A program made the translations under genes and the position numbers. Below, piece by piece: positions 28,293 to 37,621 of a DNA stretch of 64,000 nucleotides; position 1 is the first letter of the stretch; each line of letters starts with the position of its first letter. The DNA is taken from the NCBI RefSeq assembly GCF_001429285.1, contig NZ_LMJJ01000012.1, forward strand, positions 186,530 through 250,529. The letters are read 5' to 3'. The stretch comes from Ensifer sp. Root278 (lineage in GTDB: Bacteria > Pseudomonadota > Alphaproteobacteria > Rhizobiales > Rhizobiaceae). Below the pieces are notes generated by a model. It saw only the letters and a list, made by a program, of their open reading frames with translations. It made no database searches and had not been told where the DNA came from.

Positions 28293-30380
28293 TCAAGCCG
28301 CGCGACGACGGCCACCACTTACCGTCGGCACTTCGCCGAGGTTGAACTGGGCGAGCAGCGCATTGAGCGAAGCGGCTTCGGAGGCGAGACCATGGCTTGC
28401 CGCCGTCTGCTCTTCCACCATCGCCGCGTTCTGCTGGGTGCCCTGGTCCATGGTGTTGACGGCCGTGTTGATCTCCTGAAGACCCGTCGACTGTTCGCGC
28501 GTCGCCGTGACGATTGCGCTCACGTGCTTGTTGATCTCCTGGACTTCGGCGACGATCGTCTCCAACGCCTTGCCGGTATCGCCGACGAGCGTCACGCCGT
28601 TGCGCACCTGGTTGCCCGAGGTGGTGATCAGCGCCTTGATCTCCTTGGCGGCATTGGCCGAACGCTGGGCGAGTTCGCGCACTTCCTGGGCGACGACGGC
28701 GAAACCCTTGCCGGCCTCGCCGGCACGGGCCGCTTCGACGCCGGCGTTCAGCGCCAGCAGGTTCGTCTGGAAGGCGATGTCGTCGATGACGCCGATGATG
28801 TTGGAGATTTCGCCCGAAGACTTCTCGATCGCGTGCATCGCCTCGACAGCGTTCGCAACGACTTCGCCTGATTTCTCGGCGCCGGCACGGGTGCGGGCAA
28901 CGAGAGCGCCGACTTCCTCGGCCCGGCGGGCGGAATCCTTGACGGTCGTGGTGATCTCTTCCAGAGCAGCAGCAGTCTCTTCGACCGAGGCTGCCTGCTG
29001 CTCGGTGCGGCGGGCAAGATCGTCGGCGGCCGAGCGGATTTCCGTTGCACCGGCATCGATGCCTCGGGCGTTGGCGCCGACAGCGCGGAGCGTGTCGTGC
29101 AGCTTGGCGACCGAGTTGTTGAAGTCGGCCCTTAGACGGTCAAGGCGATCGGCAAACGGGTTGTCGATCCGGTAAGCGAGATCGCCTTCGGCCAGGCGGC
29201 CGAGGCCGGACGCCAGACCATCGACAGCCTGCTGGATTTCCGCCGCATCCCGCGCCTTCTGCGCCTCGCGCTCCAGACGTTCACGTTCCGACAGCGAACG
29301 GTTCGCATCCGCTTCGCTTTCGAGACGGGCACGCTCGACGGCATTCGCCTTGAAGATGGCGACGGCCGCGGCCATCGAGCCGATCTGGTCGGTACGCTCT
29401 TCGCCGGGAATTTCGACGTTGTGGTTGCCCGAAGCGAGCTTCTCCATCGCGCCGGTCATCTCCGTCACCGGACGGATGACCAGACGGTTGAGGAAGGTCG
29501 CAAGGAAGACCAGCATCACGCCGACGGCCAGGATGGTGGCGATGGTGGCGGCGATGCGGAACTGGTCGATCGCCGAGTAGGCGGCGTCGGCATCAATGAC
29601 GAAGCCGACATACCATTCGACCGACGGCAGACCCTGGACCGGAACGAAGCTCACCAGCATCGGCTTGCCGCCGAGCTCGGTGTTCATGATGCCGGAGCCG
29701 ATCGTCGGCGTGTCGATCGGGAAGGCGTCGGTGAGCGACTTTGTGACGAGCTTGGCATCCGGATGCACGAGGATCTGGCCGTCCTTGCTGGCGAGGAAGG
29801 CGAAGCCTTCACCGCCGACATCGACGCCCTTGATCATTGCCACCAGCGTATCGAGCGAAAAGTCGCTGGCCGCAACGCCATAGAGCTTGCCATCACGCTT
29901 GACCGGGACGGCGGCGCTGATGATCAGCGCGCCACTGGAGGCGTCGACATAGGGCTCGGTCAAGACGCGGGCGTCGGCCTTGACGGCCTGCTGGTACCAG
30001 GGGCGCTGGCGCGGATCGTAGCCGGCCGGCATCGGATTGTCCGGCCAGGTGATGAACTTGCCGCTTTCATTGCCGACATAGGTCGACATGAACTCGCTGG
30101 TCAGAACGTCGTTCTTCAGGATCGGCTGGATGGCGCTATCGTCCGCGACGTTGCCGGTGGCATCGGCCACCATCGCAGTCAGCGTGACGCGGCCGTTCAG
30201 CCACTTGGCGACGCTCTGGGCGGCCTGCGTGCCGGATGAGGCAATGTTCTCCTCGACGGCCTTGGTCGTGGTGCCACGCTGCAGCGTGTCGATGTAAACG
30301 GAAAAGCCGGCAAAGGCGCCGACGACGACACAGGACGCGGCAACCAGGATCCGCGTCATGAGGTTCGATCGCTTGGACAA
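28293..30380 (-). CDS. mcpU: Methyl-accepting chemotaxis protein, amino-acid type dCache
   Basis: A transmembrane chemoreceptor of about 695 residues. Order: a helix near 8-30, periplasmic dCache domain to about 285, second helix near 290-315, HAMP near 315-370, and the long cytoplasmic signalling coiled coil ending GGRRRAA. The dCache has the amino-acid-binding pattern: [17 protein letters not shown] and GVAASD. The hairpin tip ([20 protein letters not shown]) is intact. The layout and ligand motif match Sinorhizobium McpU, which senses proline and other amino acids; the name is given on that basis. The start is TTG at 30380, with GGGAG upstream; ATG at 30359 is an alternative. Confidence 0.75.
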   Translation of the reverse strand: MSKRSNLMTRILVAASCVVVGAFAGFSVYIDTLQRGTTTKAVEENIASSGTQAAQSVAKWLNGRVTLTAMVADATGNVADDSAIQPILKNDVLTSEFMSTYVGNESGKFITWPDNPMPAGYDPRQRPWYQQAVKADARVLTEPYVDASSGALIISAAVPVKRDGKLYGVAASDFSLDTLVAMIKGVDVGGEGFAFLASKDGQILVHPDAKLVTKSLTDAFPIDTPTIGSGIMNTELGGKPMLVSFVPVQGLPSVEWYVGFVIDADAAYSAIDQFRIAATIATILAVGVMLVFLATFLNRLVIRPVTEMTGAMEKLASGNHNVEIPGEERTDQIGSMAAAVAIFKANAVERARLESEADANRSLSERERLEREAQKARDAAEIQQAVDGLASGLGRLAEGDLAYRIDNPFADRLDRLRADFNNSVAKLHDTLRAVGANARGIDAGATEIRSAADDLARRTEQQAASVEETAAALEEITTTVKDSARRAEEVGALVARTRAGAEKSGEVVANAVEAMHAIEKSSGEISNIIGVIDDIAFQTNLLALNAGVEAARAGEAGKGFAVVAQEVRELAQRSANAAKEIKALITTSGNQVRNGVTLVGDTGKALETIVAEVQEINKHVSAIVTATREQSTGLQEINTAVNTMDQGTQQNAAMVEEQTAASHGLASEAASLNALLAQFNLGEVPTVSGGRRRAA

Positions 30381-30555
30381 GATGGGCTCCCAATGGGGTG
30401 CCGGCGGCTCCCGCCGGACATGAGCTCTCGATGATCTTCGCGCAGCATCCTTCGTCCGCCGGAGGGACGGAGCGCAGACGCCTGCGGGAAAACGTTGAAC
30501 ATGCCAGAAGGCGGAGCCAGCCATGCTTCATGCGGCTGGGGCCTCTCGAAGTGAG

Positions 30556-30590
30556 GATAGGCCTATCGCGCCCCACGCTAGCGATCGCTA
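30556..30590. promoter_or_regulatory. Two perfect 12-bp palindromes upstream of the chemoreceptor
   Basis: GATAGGCCTATC at 30556-30567 and TAGCGATCGCTA at 30579-30590 are both perfectly self-complementary, with centres 23 bp apart. They sit about 190 bases before the mcpU start, in a 360-base gap that also holds the terminator of the preceding operon. The half-sites differ, so two different proteins, or none, may bind. Confidence 0.4.
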
Positions 30591-30684
30591 TTTAAGAACA
30601 AATTAAAATTGATCTATGCAAGTTCGCGATGCCGACGGCAACACGATCTTTACCGTGCGGCGGCTAGAACACCGCCCCCGAAAG

Positions 30685-30713
30685 CAAAAACGGGTGCACT
30701 GCGGCACCCGTTC
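30685..30713 (-). terminator. Intrinsic terminator after the crotonase gene
   Basis: On the minus strand AACGGGTGC pairs with GCACCCGTT around CGCAGT, followed by TTTGC. It ends the acyl-CoA dehydrogenase-crotonase operon and would insulate the chemoreceptor gene. Confidence 0.8.
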
Positions 30714-30740
30714 TCCCACTCGCAAAAGCCTGGAGACTGC

Positions 30741-31493
30741 TTAGCGGCGCATGAAGGCCTCGAAGGCTGCACGCGCTTCGGCGCTCTTCAACTGCGCCGC
30801 GAAATGCTTGGCTTCCTCGTCGATGCGCGCCAGAACGTCGCTGCGGTCGCCACGGACGAGGTCGCGGGCGATGCGAAGCGCTTCCGGCGGCTTTTTGGCG
30901 AGACGGGCGGCGAGTGCCAGCGTTTCTTCTTCCACCGCGTCCTGGCCGACGATCTTCCAGATCAGCCCTGCGTCCAACGCACCTTTGGCATCGAGCGGCT
31001 CGCCCGCCGCAAGCAAGGCGAAAGCCCGCTGATGGCCCATGATGCGCGGCGCTATCAGGCTCGACGCGGCTTCCGGCACCAGCGCCAGATCGACGAAGGG
31101 CGTCTTGAACAGCGAACGTTCAGAGGAGATCGTCAGGTCGCAATGCAGATGGATCGTCGTGCCGATGCCGATCGCCAGGCCATCGACGCCCGAGACGATG
31201 GGTTTGGTTGCGGTCGCCAGCGCCTTCAGAAACTCGATCACCTCCATGCCCATGGAGCCACCCATGGCGAAGGCGAGAAAATCGGCCATGTCGTTGCCGG
31301 CGGAGAAACAACCATCGGTGCCCAGGAAGGCGGTGGCGCGCACGGCCGGATCGCTTGAGGCAACCGTCAGCGCATTGGTCATCTTCGCGTACATGTCGCG
31401 GGTGATGGCGTTCTTCTTTTCCGGCCGGTTGAAGCGGATCACCTGGACGCCGGGATAGGCTTCCGGCCGCTCGATGAGCACGTGGTCGGTCAT
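30741..31493 (-). CDS. Enoyl-CoA hydratase/isomerase (crotonase) family protein
   Basis: A 250-residue crotonase-fold protein. FNRPEKKNAITRDMYAKM, the oxyanion region (FLGTDGCFSAGNDMADFL) and GVDGLAIGIGTTIHLHCDL (second oxyanion peptide) are clear. The usual catalytic Glu pair of enoyl-CoA hydratase is not obvious, so the substrate is uncertain. The gene lies 11 bases downstream of an acyl-CoA dehydrogenase on the same strand, consistent with a beta-oxidation-type pathway. ATG at 31493, preceded by AGAGGAA, was chosen over 31508. Confidence 0.85.
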   Translation of the reverse strand: MTDHVLIERPEAYPGVQVIRFNRPEKKNAITRDMYAKMTNALTVASSDPAVRATAFLGTDGCFSAGNDMADFLAFAMGGSMGMEVIEFLKALATATKPIVSGVDGLAIGIGTTIHLHCDLTISSERSLFKTPFVDLALVPEAASSLIAPRIMGHQRAFALLAAGEPLDAKGALDAGLIWKIVGQDAVEEETLALAARLAKKPPEALRIARDLVRGDRSDVLARIDEEAKHFAAQLKSAEARAAFEAFMRR

Positions 31494-31504
31494 GACAATT
31501 CCTC

Positions 31505-33286
31505 TCAAGCCAGAACGGCGCGGGCGACGGCCAGGCTGTCGGCGCCGTTGACGACACGATCCTTCAGGGCGGTCGTTTCCGCCAGGAGGTTTTCGGCGGT
31601 GAAGCGGCAGAGTGCGATGCGCTGGTCTTCCTTGCCGTCAGCCACTTCGGCCAGACCGCCCTTCGCCAGATAGGCGCCGCTCAGCGTCAGGCCGAACAGG
31701 CGCTGATAGGCCGTCGCGCCAGCGAGCGCTTCGGCGAGCTTGCCGCCGGCGACGGCCGCGATCAGCCACTCCGTCGCAGCCGAAAGATCATCCAGTGCCG
31801 CATCAAGGCGCGCCGCCGTCTCGCCGAAACCATTCCGGTTCGAGGCGCGCACGGCCTGCGCGATCTCGCGCAGTTCGCCGATGAAGCCGCGCACATGCGC
31901 GCCGTCGGAGAGCGGCAGCTTGCGGGTGACGAGATCGATCGCCTGGATGCCGTTGGTGCCCTCGTAGATCGGGGCGATGCGGGCGTCCCGCAGGTAGCGG
32001 GCGGCACCGGTTTCCTCGATAAAGCCCATGCCGCCATGCACCTGGATGCCCATCGAGGCGACGTCGACGCCGGCGTCGGTCGAGAAGGACTTGGCAATCG
32101 GCGTCAGCAGGCTGGAGCGCTCCTGCCAGTATTTTGCTTTTTCGCCTTCAGCCGCATGCGCCATGTCGACGGCGTGGGCACAGGCATAGGAGATCGCGCG
32201 CGACCCTTGCGTCAGCGCCTTCATCGTCAGAAGCGTGCGGGCGACATCGGGATGCTCGATGATCGGGCTCATGCCCTGCCCCGTCCAGCCGGGCGCTTTG
32301 CCCTGGGTGCGTTCCTTGGCAAAGGCGATCGCCTTCTGGGTGGCGGCGTCTGCGATGGCGACGCCCTGCATGCCGACGGCGAGACGCGCATTGTTCATCA
32401 TGGTGAACATGCAGGCGAGACCGCGGTTTTCCTCGCCGATCAGATAGCCGATCGCGCCCTTCTCTGCGCCGAACTTGCCGTCGCCGTAGATCATCGTGCA
32501 GGTCGGCGAACCGTGGATGCCGAGCTTGTGTTCGAGCGAATGGCAGAAGAGGTCGTTGCGTTCGCCGAGCGAACCGTCATCCTTGACCAGGAACTTCGGC
32601 ACCAGGAAGAGCGAAATACCCCTCGTCCCCGCCGGCGCGTCGGGAAGCCGGGCGAGCACCAGATGGACGATGTTGTCGGTGAAGTCGTGTTCGCCCCAGG
32701 TGATGAAGATCTTCTGGCCGAAGATGCGGTAGGTGCCGTCGTCGCGGCGCTCGGCGCGGGTCTTCAGCACGCCGAGATCGGAGCCGGCATGCGGCTCCGT
32801 CAGGTTCATCGTGCCGGTCCATTCGCCGGAAACCATCTTCGGCAGATAGGTGGCTTTGAGCGCTTCCGAGCCGTGCTTTTCCAGCGCCTCGACGGCGCCC
32901 ATGGTGAGTGTCGGACCAAGCGCGAATGCCATGGAGCCGGCGTTCCACATCTCCATGGCGGCGACATGCAGCATGTGCGGCAGGTTCTGGCCGCCGAATT
33001 CTTCCGGAGCCGTCAGCCCGTTCCAGCCGCCAGCGATCCAATTGTGATAGAGGTCACGCCAGCCATCCGGCGTCTCGACCTTGCCTTCGACGAGACGCGA
33101 GCCCTGGCGGTCGCCGACGTCACCGAGGGGCGCCACCTCCTCCGTCGCGAATCGGCCCGCTTCCGACAGGATGGCATCGACCAGATCTTCGCCGAGGTCG
33201 CCGAGCGCACCCGATTGCAGCGCGTCGCCCATGCCTGCCACGTGTTTCAGCGTAAACGCGATCTCGTCGACGGGTGCCTTGTACAT
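31505..33286 (-). CDS. Acyl-CoA dehydrogenase, DmdC/long C-terminal type
   Basis: A FAD-dependent acyl-CoA dehydrogenase of 593 residues, longer than the 380-residue core family because of a C-terminal extension, as in the DmdC/AidB-related branch. Landmarks: MNLTEPHAGSDLGVLKTRAE and IFGQKIFITWGEHD (FAD binding), HKLGIHGSPTCTM (acyl pocket), and IYEGTNGIQAIDLVTRKLPL, whose glutamate is the expected catalytic base. It is annotated in relatives as a 3-methylmercaptopropionyl-CoA or long-chain acyl-CoA dehydrogenase; the real substrate is unknown. It is the first gene of an operon with the crotonase. Confidence 0.9.
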   Translation of the reverse strand: MYKAPVDEIAFTLKHVAGMGDALQSGALGDLGEDLVDAILSEAGRFATEEVAPLGDVGDRQGSRLVEGKVETPDGWRDLYHNWIAGGWNGLTAPEEFGGQNLPHMLHVAAMEMWNAGSMAFALGPTLTMGAVEALEKHGSEALKATYLPKMVSGEWTGTMNLTEPHAGSDLGVLKTRAERRDDGTYRIFGQKIFITWGEHDFTDNIVHLVLARLPDAPAGTRGISLFLVPKFLVKDDGSLGERNDLFCHSLEHKLGIHGSPTCTMIYGDGKFGAEKGAIGYLIGEENRGLACMFTMMNNARLAVGMQGVAIADAATQKAIAFAKERTQGKAPGWTGQGMSPIIEHPDVARTLLTMKALTQGSRAISYACAHAVDMAHAAEGEKAKYWQERSSLLTPIAKSFSTDAGVDVASMGIQVHGGMGFIEETGAARYLRDARIAPIYEGTNGIQAIDLVTRKLPLSDGAHVRGFIGELREIAQAVRASNRNGFGETAARLDAALDDLSAATEWLIAAVAGGKLAEALAGATAYQRLFGLTLSGAYLAKGGLAEVADGKEDQRIALCRFTAENLLAETTALKDRVVNGADSLAVARAVLA

Positions 33287-33350
33287 GATGATCCTCCCAG
33301 ATAGTCAGGTCGCGCAGGGCGCATCCTCGTTGCGCCGAACACTATTGATT

Positions 33351-33372
33351 TTTACGTAAACGTCAACGTCAA
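33351..33372. promoter_or_regulatory. Palindromic site upstream of the acyl-CoA dehydrogenase
   Basis: TTTACGTAAACGTCAA (33351-33366) is an imperfect inverted repeat (TTkACG-TAAA-CGTmAA), and ACGTCAA is repeated directly after it. It lies about 65-85 bases before the dehydrogenase start. This resembles the style of LiuR or FadP-type operators in other proteobacteria, but the regulator is not in the window. Confidence 0.45.
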
Positions 33373-33473
33373 TCCCGCACTCCTTGATGAACGCGGGGCG
33401 CTTCCAACTGTAACAAAACTGTCATCAACGGCGCATAGAAGCCAAGGCATAAGGCTTTTGCCAAGGCGTTCAG

Positions 33474-34463
33474 ATGAACCTGATTTCCCCCGAAATACCC
33501 GGCATCGTCTGGGCCTATCGTTTCCTGCCAGGCGAAAGCCGCTGCCAGCGCATCGCCACCGACGCTTCGGTCGACAGCCTGCTGACTGGCGAAGGATGGG
33601 TCTGGGTTCATCTGGCGCTCTCCGATGCACGCACGCCTGCCCTCATCGAGCGGATCGGCAACCTTCCGCCACTCGCGGTCACCGCGCTGACCAGCCACGA
33701 CACGCAGGCCGCGATTACGGTTTCGGATGATATCGTACACGGCACACTCGTCGACTTCGAGCGCACCTTCGATGCCGTGACCAAGACGATCGGCTGGCTG
33801 CATTTCGCCGTCAGCGACCGGATCATCATCACCACACGCCTGCATCCGCTGCGCAGCATCGACCGCGTCAAGGCGGCGGTGGAGAAGAGCACGAAATGTG
33901 CCCGCCCGATCGACCTCTTCGAGATGATCGTGATCGAGTTCCAGCGCACATTGATCTCGCTGGTTCTGGAATTGACCGAGGAACTGAACGTCATCGAGGA
34001 TCATGTCTATGGCGCCGCCGGACATCGCCAGCAGCCGGGGCTTGCGCCGCTCCGCCGCACGGTGGTGCGGCTTCATCGGCATCTGCGCACGATCCTGGCT
34101 TTGCTGAGGCGGGCGGCCGCCTCGGATGAAGACGAGGTGCCCCCCGGTTTCATCGACGTTGCCGAGCGGCTTTCCGACCGGCTCGAGGCGGTCGACCGCG
34201 ACGTCTTCGCTTTGCAGGAACGGGCACGACTGCTGCACGAAGAAATCGACAGCAAGATCTCCTCGGAAACCAACCGCCACCTCTACATCCTGTCGCTGAT
34301 GACCGCATTCCTGCTGCCGCCGACGCTCGTGACCGGTTTCTTCGGCATGAACACCGGGGCGCTCCCCTTCGCCGATGGCAGCGGCACGCTCTATGCCGCG
34401 CTGTTCATCGCGTTTTCCATGGGCTTTGCCTGGTGGATCCTCAGGCGGATCGGGATTCTTTGA
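33474..34463 (+). CDS. CorA/ZntB-type divalent cation transporter
   Basis: A 329-residue member of the CorA superfamily. A long cytoplasmic, mostly helical part precedes two C-terminal membrane helices (LMTAFLLPPTLVTGFFG and LYAALFIAFSMGFAWWIL). The signature GMN is present (FFGMNTGALPF). The loop after GMN and the size fit the ZntB branch, which moves zinc, more than the magnesium channel CorA. The direction of transport is not visible from sequence. The gene is divergent from the acyl-CoA dehydrogenase. Confidence 0.88.
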   Translation: MNLISPEIPGIVWAYRFLPGESRCQRIATDASVDSLLTGEGWVWVHLALSDARTPALIERIGNLPPLAVTALTSHDTQAAITVSDDIVHGTLVDFERTFDAVTKTIGWLHFAVSDRIIITTRLHPLRSIDRVKAAVEKSTKCARPIDLFEMIVIEFQRTLISLVLELTEELNVIEDHVYGAAGHRQQPGLAPLRRTVVRLHRHLRTILALLRRAAASDEDEVPPGFIDVAERLSDRLEAVDRDVFALQERARLLHEEIDSKISSETNRHLYILSLMTAFLLPPTLVTGFFGMNTGALPFADGSGTLYAALFIAFSMGFAWWILRRIGIL

Positions 34464-34510
34464 ATGTCAGAGAAGAGGCCGGCGGCGAAAGCCCCCGGCC
34501 CTGCTCACCC

Positions 34511-34963
34511 TTAGCTATAGGGCGAATAGCACTGCTGGCGCGGGCCGCCATAGGGCTGATAAGTATTGTCATAGGCCCTGTAGGACCGGTACCGGTTGGC
34601 GCACCATTGCACATGGCGGCTGCCATAGACGGGAGCCGGACGCTCGTAGCGCGGAGGCTGGGCGATTGCCCCGCCGATGATCACGCCGGTGCCGAAGGCG
34701 GCCATCGGGTACCACCAACCGTTATAGTAACGGTATCCCGGACGGCGGTAGTTATAACCGCGGTAGCCATTGTAGTAGTAATAGTTGCCGCGGCGTTCAT
34801 ACCCCGGCCTGCGATACTGAACGTTCGTCGCGTCGTTCTGCCGCTCGACGCGCGGCGGCGTCGGCATGAACGCCTGCGACGGGGCCGCGGACGTCATCAG
34901 GACTGCCACGGCAATGATCGAAGAAAACCACCGGCTCTTCCCGGTCTTCAGCAAAGTCTTCAT
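34511..34963 (-). CDS. BA14K family secreted protein
   Basis: A 150-residue exported protein of the BA14K family, first described as a Brucella immunoreactive antigen and common in Rhizobiales. The signal peptide covers about residues 1-35 (IIAVAVLMTSAAPSQA). The middle is Tyr/Arg/Gly-rich (YNGYRGYNYRRPGYRYYNGW), followed by a short hydrophobic segment AAFGTGVIIGGAIA and the family ending WCANRYRSYRAYDNTYQPYG with GPRQQC. ATG at 34963 is preceded by GGAGG at ideal spacing; the frame is open to 35020. Its precise role is not known. Confidence 0.85.
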   Translation of the reverse strand: MKTLLKTGKSRWFSSIIAVAVLMTSAAPSQAFMPTPPRVERQNDATNVQYRRPGYERRGNYYYYNGYRGYNYRRPGYRYYNGWWYPMAAFGTGVIIGGAIAQPPRYERPAPVYGSRHVQWCANRYRSYRAYDNTYQPYGGPRQQCYSPYS

Positions 34964-35134
34964 CAAAACCTCCATAACCGAATCCACGCTCCGCAGGGTG
35001 CCGAAAAATCGGGCAACCACGGGAACTTCAGCCTCTGCGTGATTTCACCCGGTTCGCTGCAAACCGGGGATGACCCTCAGCCGGGAAATCCGAAGCCAAC
35101 CAGCAACGCATAAGTCACCGGTTTTGTTCCATCT

Positions 35135-35266
35135 TCAGGCATCGCGGCTGCTGCGGATCAGCAGCTGCAGATCGGCAGCAGTGACGGCTTTGGCGCATTC
35201 GTTCATCCGCCTGTCGGCGTCGAAGGCATCACGCGACACACCAATATTATGCAAGGCATTGCTCAT
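35135..35266 (-). CDS. Possible 43-residue small protein
   Basis: Within the 406-base gap between the BA14K gene and the GH25 gene, the minus strand encodes MSNALHNIGVSRDAFDADRR and then MNECAKAVTAADLQLLIRSS. The C-terminal half is helical-looking and uses GC-rich codons; the N-terminal half does not. There is no strong ribosome binding site. I do not recognise it. The rest of the gap shows only AT-rich promoter-like sequence before 35370. Confidence 0.3.
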   Translation of the reverse strand: MSNALHNIGVSRDAFDADRRMNECAKAVTAADLQLLIRSSRDA

Positions 35267-35369
35267 ATACAGCCGGAGGTCGGTATACTTTCGCGCGCCG
35301 CTCCAGCACAGTCCGCCTCGGGGGCTGGGATTTACGATACATTAACGATACTGTCGGCAATCTCAGAGA

Positions 35370-36521
35370 ATGGCAAAGCGGTATATCTCCACCACAGGGA
35401 TGATTCTGCGCCTCGCGACCTTTCTAGGTCTGGCTTTCGCGGCGGCGATCGCACGCGCCGGTGAACTGGAGCCCTGGAAGACCAAGTCCAACGCCATCAT
35501 CGTCGATGCCTATGAGATGAACAGCATCGACTGGGAAACGATGCTTGCGGACAAGCGCATCTCCGGCTTCATCGCCAAGGCCTCCGACGGCCTGCCCGAA
35601 AGCTTCTCCTGCACCGGCGACCACAACGGCGACACCTTCAACCACTGCAAGACCATGTGGCGCAAATACGCAGTCAGCCGCGAGCTCTACCAGACCCGAC
35701 GCATGATCGCCCGCACGCACGGGCTGCTGTGGGGTGCCTACCATCTCGCCCGTCCCGGCAATCCCGTCGACCAAGCAAACCATTTCCTCGACTACGCCGA
35801 GCCGCGCGACGACGAGTTGATGGTTCTCGATCTCGAGGGCATCGATGCCGAGAAATACATGTCGCTAGAGGATGCCGCGATCTTCGCCGGCCACGTCAAG
35901 ACCCGCACCGGACGTTATCCGATCCTCTATACCAACCACATCACGGCCAAATATATCGCCGCGCACCGCGCCAAGCACCGGCTGCTGTCGCGCCTGCCGC
36001 TCTGGTACGCGCGCTACAAGCCGGATATCCGCCAGGTCTTCCCGATGGGCAATTGGGAAAGCTATGCGTTGTGGCAGTTCTCGTCCGGCATCAATTGCGG
36101 CAAGCGGCGTTGCCCCTACCGGGTGCCGGGGACGCTCGACGATATCGACGTGAATGTCGCTGCAATGTCGCCGCTGGCGCTGAAAGCGATTTGGGCGCAG
36201 GGTGCCTTGCTGCCTGAAAAGCCATTGCCGCTCGCCCTCGTCGCTCAAGCCGAGCAAGGGACGGGCATGCACGCGGTCGCACGGGCGACCGCAACGCTTA
36301 GCGAGCCGCTGCTTGTCAGCCGTGCCGGTGCCACGAGCGGCGCCGGCAGCGGCGTCGACATGTTGGTGACAGGCTCGATCGACTTCGCTCGCCACGAGCG
36401 CGCCCTACAGGTGGCGGTCGCCGCCGATGACGCGGCACAGGGCGGTTGTGGCAGCGCAGTTGCCAATGCCGACACGCTACGGCGCGTTGCAATCAAGCCT
36501 GCGCCCTGCAACACGCCCTGA
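35370..36521 (+). CDS. Glycoside hydrolase family 25 (lysozyme-like) protein
   Basis: A secreted 383-residue protein. An N-terminal signal (MILRLATFLGLAFAAAIARA) precedes the GH25 domain, about residues 35-265. GH25 enzymes cleave peptidoglycan between MurNAc and GlcNAc. The family acidic pair is present: the strand-end VLDLEGID gives Asp-x-Glu, and GAYHLARPGNPVDQANHFLD is typical. LPLWYARYKP and WQFSSG match conserved late strands. A C-terminal extension of about 110 residues, Ala-rich, has no recognisable domain. ATG at 35370 was kept; 35400 would also give a signal peptide. Confidence 0.85.
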   Translation: MAKRYISTTGMILRLATFLGLAFAAAIARAGELEPWKTKSNAIIVDAYEMNSIDWETMLADKRISGFIAKASDGLPESFSCTGDHNGDTFNHCKTMWRKYAVSRELYQTRRMIARTHGLLWGAYHLARPGNPVDQANHFLDYAEPRDDELMVLDLEGIDAEKYMSLEDAAIFAGHVKTRTGRYPILYTNHITAKYIAAHRAKHRLLSRLPLWYARYKPDIRQVFPMGNWESYALWQFSSGINCGKRRCPYRVPGTLDDIDVNVAAMSPLALKAIWAQGALLPEKPLPLALVAQAEQGTGMHAVARATATLSEPLLVSRAGATSGAGSGVDMLVTGSIDFARHERALQVAVAADDAAQGGCGSAVANADTLRRVAIKPAPCNTP

Positions 36522-36525
36522 TCCT

Positions 36526-37620
36526 TCAGGCTTCGATCTGGACATCTCCCAGCGGCCGCGAGCAGCAGGCGAGGATGTAGCCCTCGTCGATCTCGTCATC
36601 GAGAATACCGCCATTGTGGTTCATCTCGACCTCGCCCGCGACCTTCATCACCCGGCAGGTGCCGCAGATACCGCCCTCGCAGGCAGCGCCGATCCTCACA
36701 CCATTGGCACGCGCCGTCTGCAGGATCGTTTGGCCGGGTTTCGCCTCGACCTCCTTGCCGCTCATGGTGAAGGCGACCTTGGCCGCCTGAACCTCACCAT
36801 CATCGCCGGCACCGGCGCGCACGGCGATCTCTTCCGCGGCAGGTGCTGCCGCCGGCTGGAAGCTCTCCTCGTGATAGCGGGCCATGTCGAAGCCGGCTGC
36901 CTTCAGCATCTCGCGCACACCGCGCATGAACGGTTCCGGACCGCAGCAGAACACCGTGCGCTCCTGGAAGTCGGGAGCGAGCAACGGTAGCTTGGCACCG
37001 TCGATGCGGCCGCGCAGGCCATGCCAGCCGTGACGCGCCTCGTGCCCCTCGACGATGAAGCCGAGGTTCAGCCCGGACATCTGTGTCGCCAGAACCTCGA
37101 GCTCCGAGCGAAACAGAAGGTCGTCCGGCCGGCGAGCACAGGAGATGAAGGTGACATCGGTCTCCGGCACGCAGTCGGCCATCCAGCGCGTCATCGACAT
37201 CATCGGGGTGATGCCGGATCCGGCGGAGATAAACAGGTACTTTTCGCCGGGATGACGGACGAAGCTGAAATCTCCGAGCGGTCCAAAAGCCCGGAGCTTC
37301 ATGCCCGGCTTCAGGTGATCGAACATCCAGCGGGTGCCGACGCTGTCGGCCTGCGCCTTCACCGTGACGGCAATTGACAGCGGTCGCGATGGCGTCGACG
37401 ACAGGGTGTAGGTGCGCATGACCGGTTCGTCGGCGACCGGCAATTCGAGGGTGACGAACTGGCCGGGCAGATAACGAAACCAGGCGGGCTTCTCCGCACG
37501 GAAGGTGAAGGTCATGACATCGGCGGTTTCGACAACCGCCGATGTGCATTCGAGCATCTGCTGCCGGTCGATCCAGACATGCAGTTCGTCGAAATGATGG
37601 AAGGAGGACGCCATCTGCAT
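36526..37620 (-). CDS. gbcB: Ferredoxin reductase subunit of a betaine-type Rieske oxygenase
   Basis: A 364-residue reductase that passes electrons from NADH to the Rieske oxygenase encoded just upstream. It has an FAD domain (MRTYTLSSTPSRPL), an NAD domain (ISAGSGITPMMSMTRWM, then FCCGPEPFMRGVREM) and a C-terminal plant-type 2Fe-2S ferredoxin domain with cysteines in CEGGICGTCR and CCSRPLGD. This order matches GbcB of glycine betaine demethylation. Its ATG is one base from the gbcA stop, so translation is coupled. Both genes lie under the cobalamin riboswitch leader. Confidence 0.85.
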   Translation of the reverse strand: MQMASSFHHFDELHVWIDRQQMLECTSAVVETADVMTFTFRAEKPAWFRYLPGQFVTLELPVADEPVMRTYTLSSTPSRPLSIAVTVKAQADSVGTRWMFDHLKPGMKLRAFGPLGDFSFVRHPGEKYLFISAGSGITPMMSMTRWMADCVPETDVTFISCARRPDDLLFRSELEVLATQMSGLNLGFIVEGHEARHGWHGLRGRIDGAKLPLLAPDFQERTVFCCGPEPFMRGVREMLKAAGFDMARYHEESFQPAAAPAAEEIAVRAGAGDDGEVQAAKVAFTMSGKEVEAKPGQTILQTARANGVRIGAACEGGICGTCRVMKVAGEVEMNHNGGILDDEIDEGYILACCSRPLGDVQIEA

Positions 37621-37621
37621 G

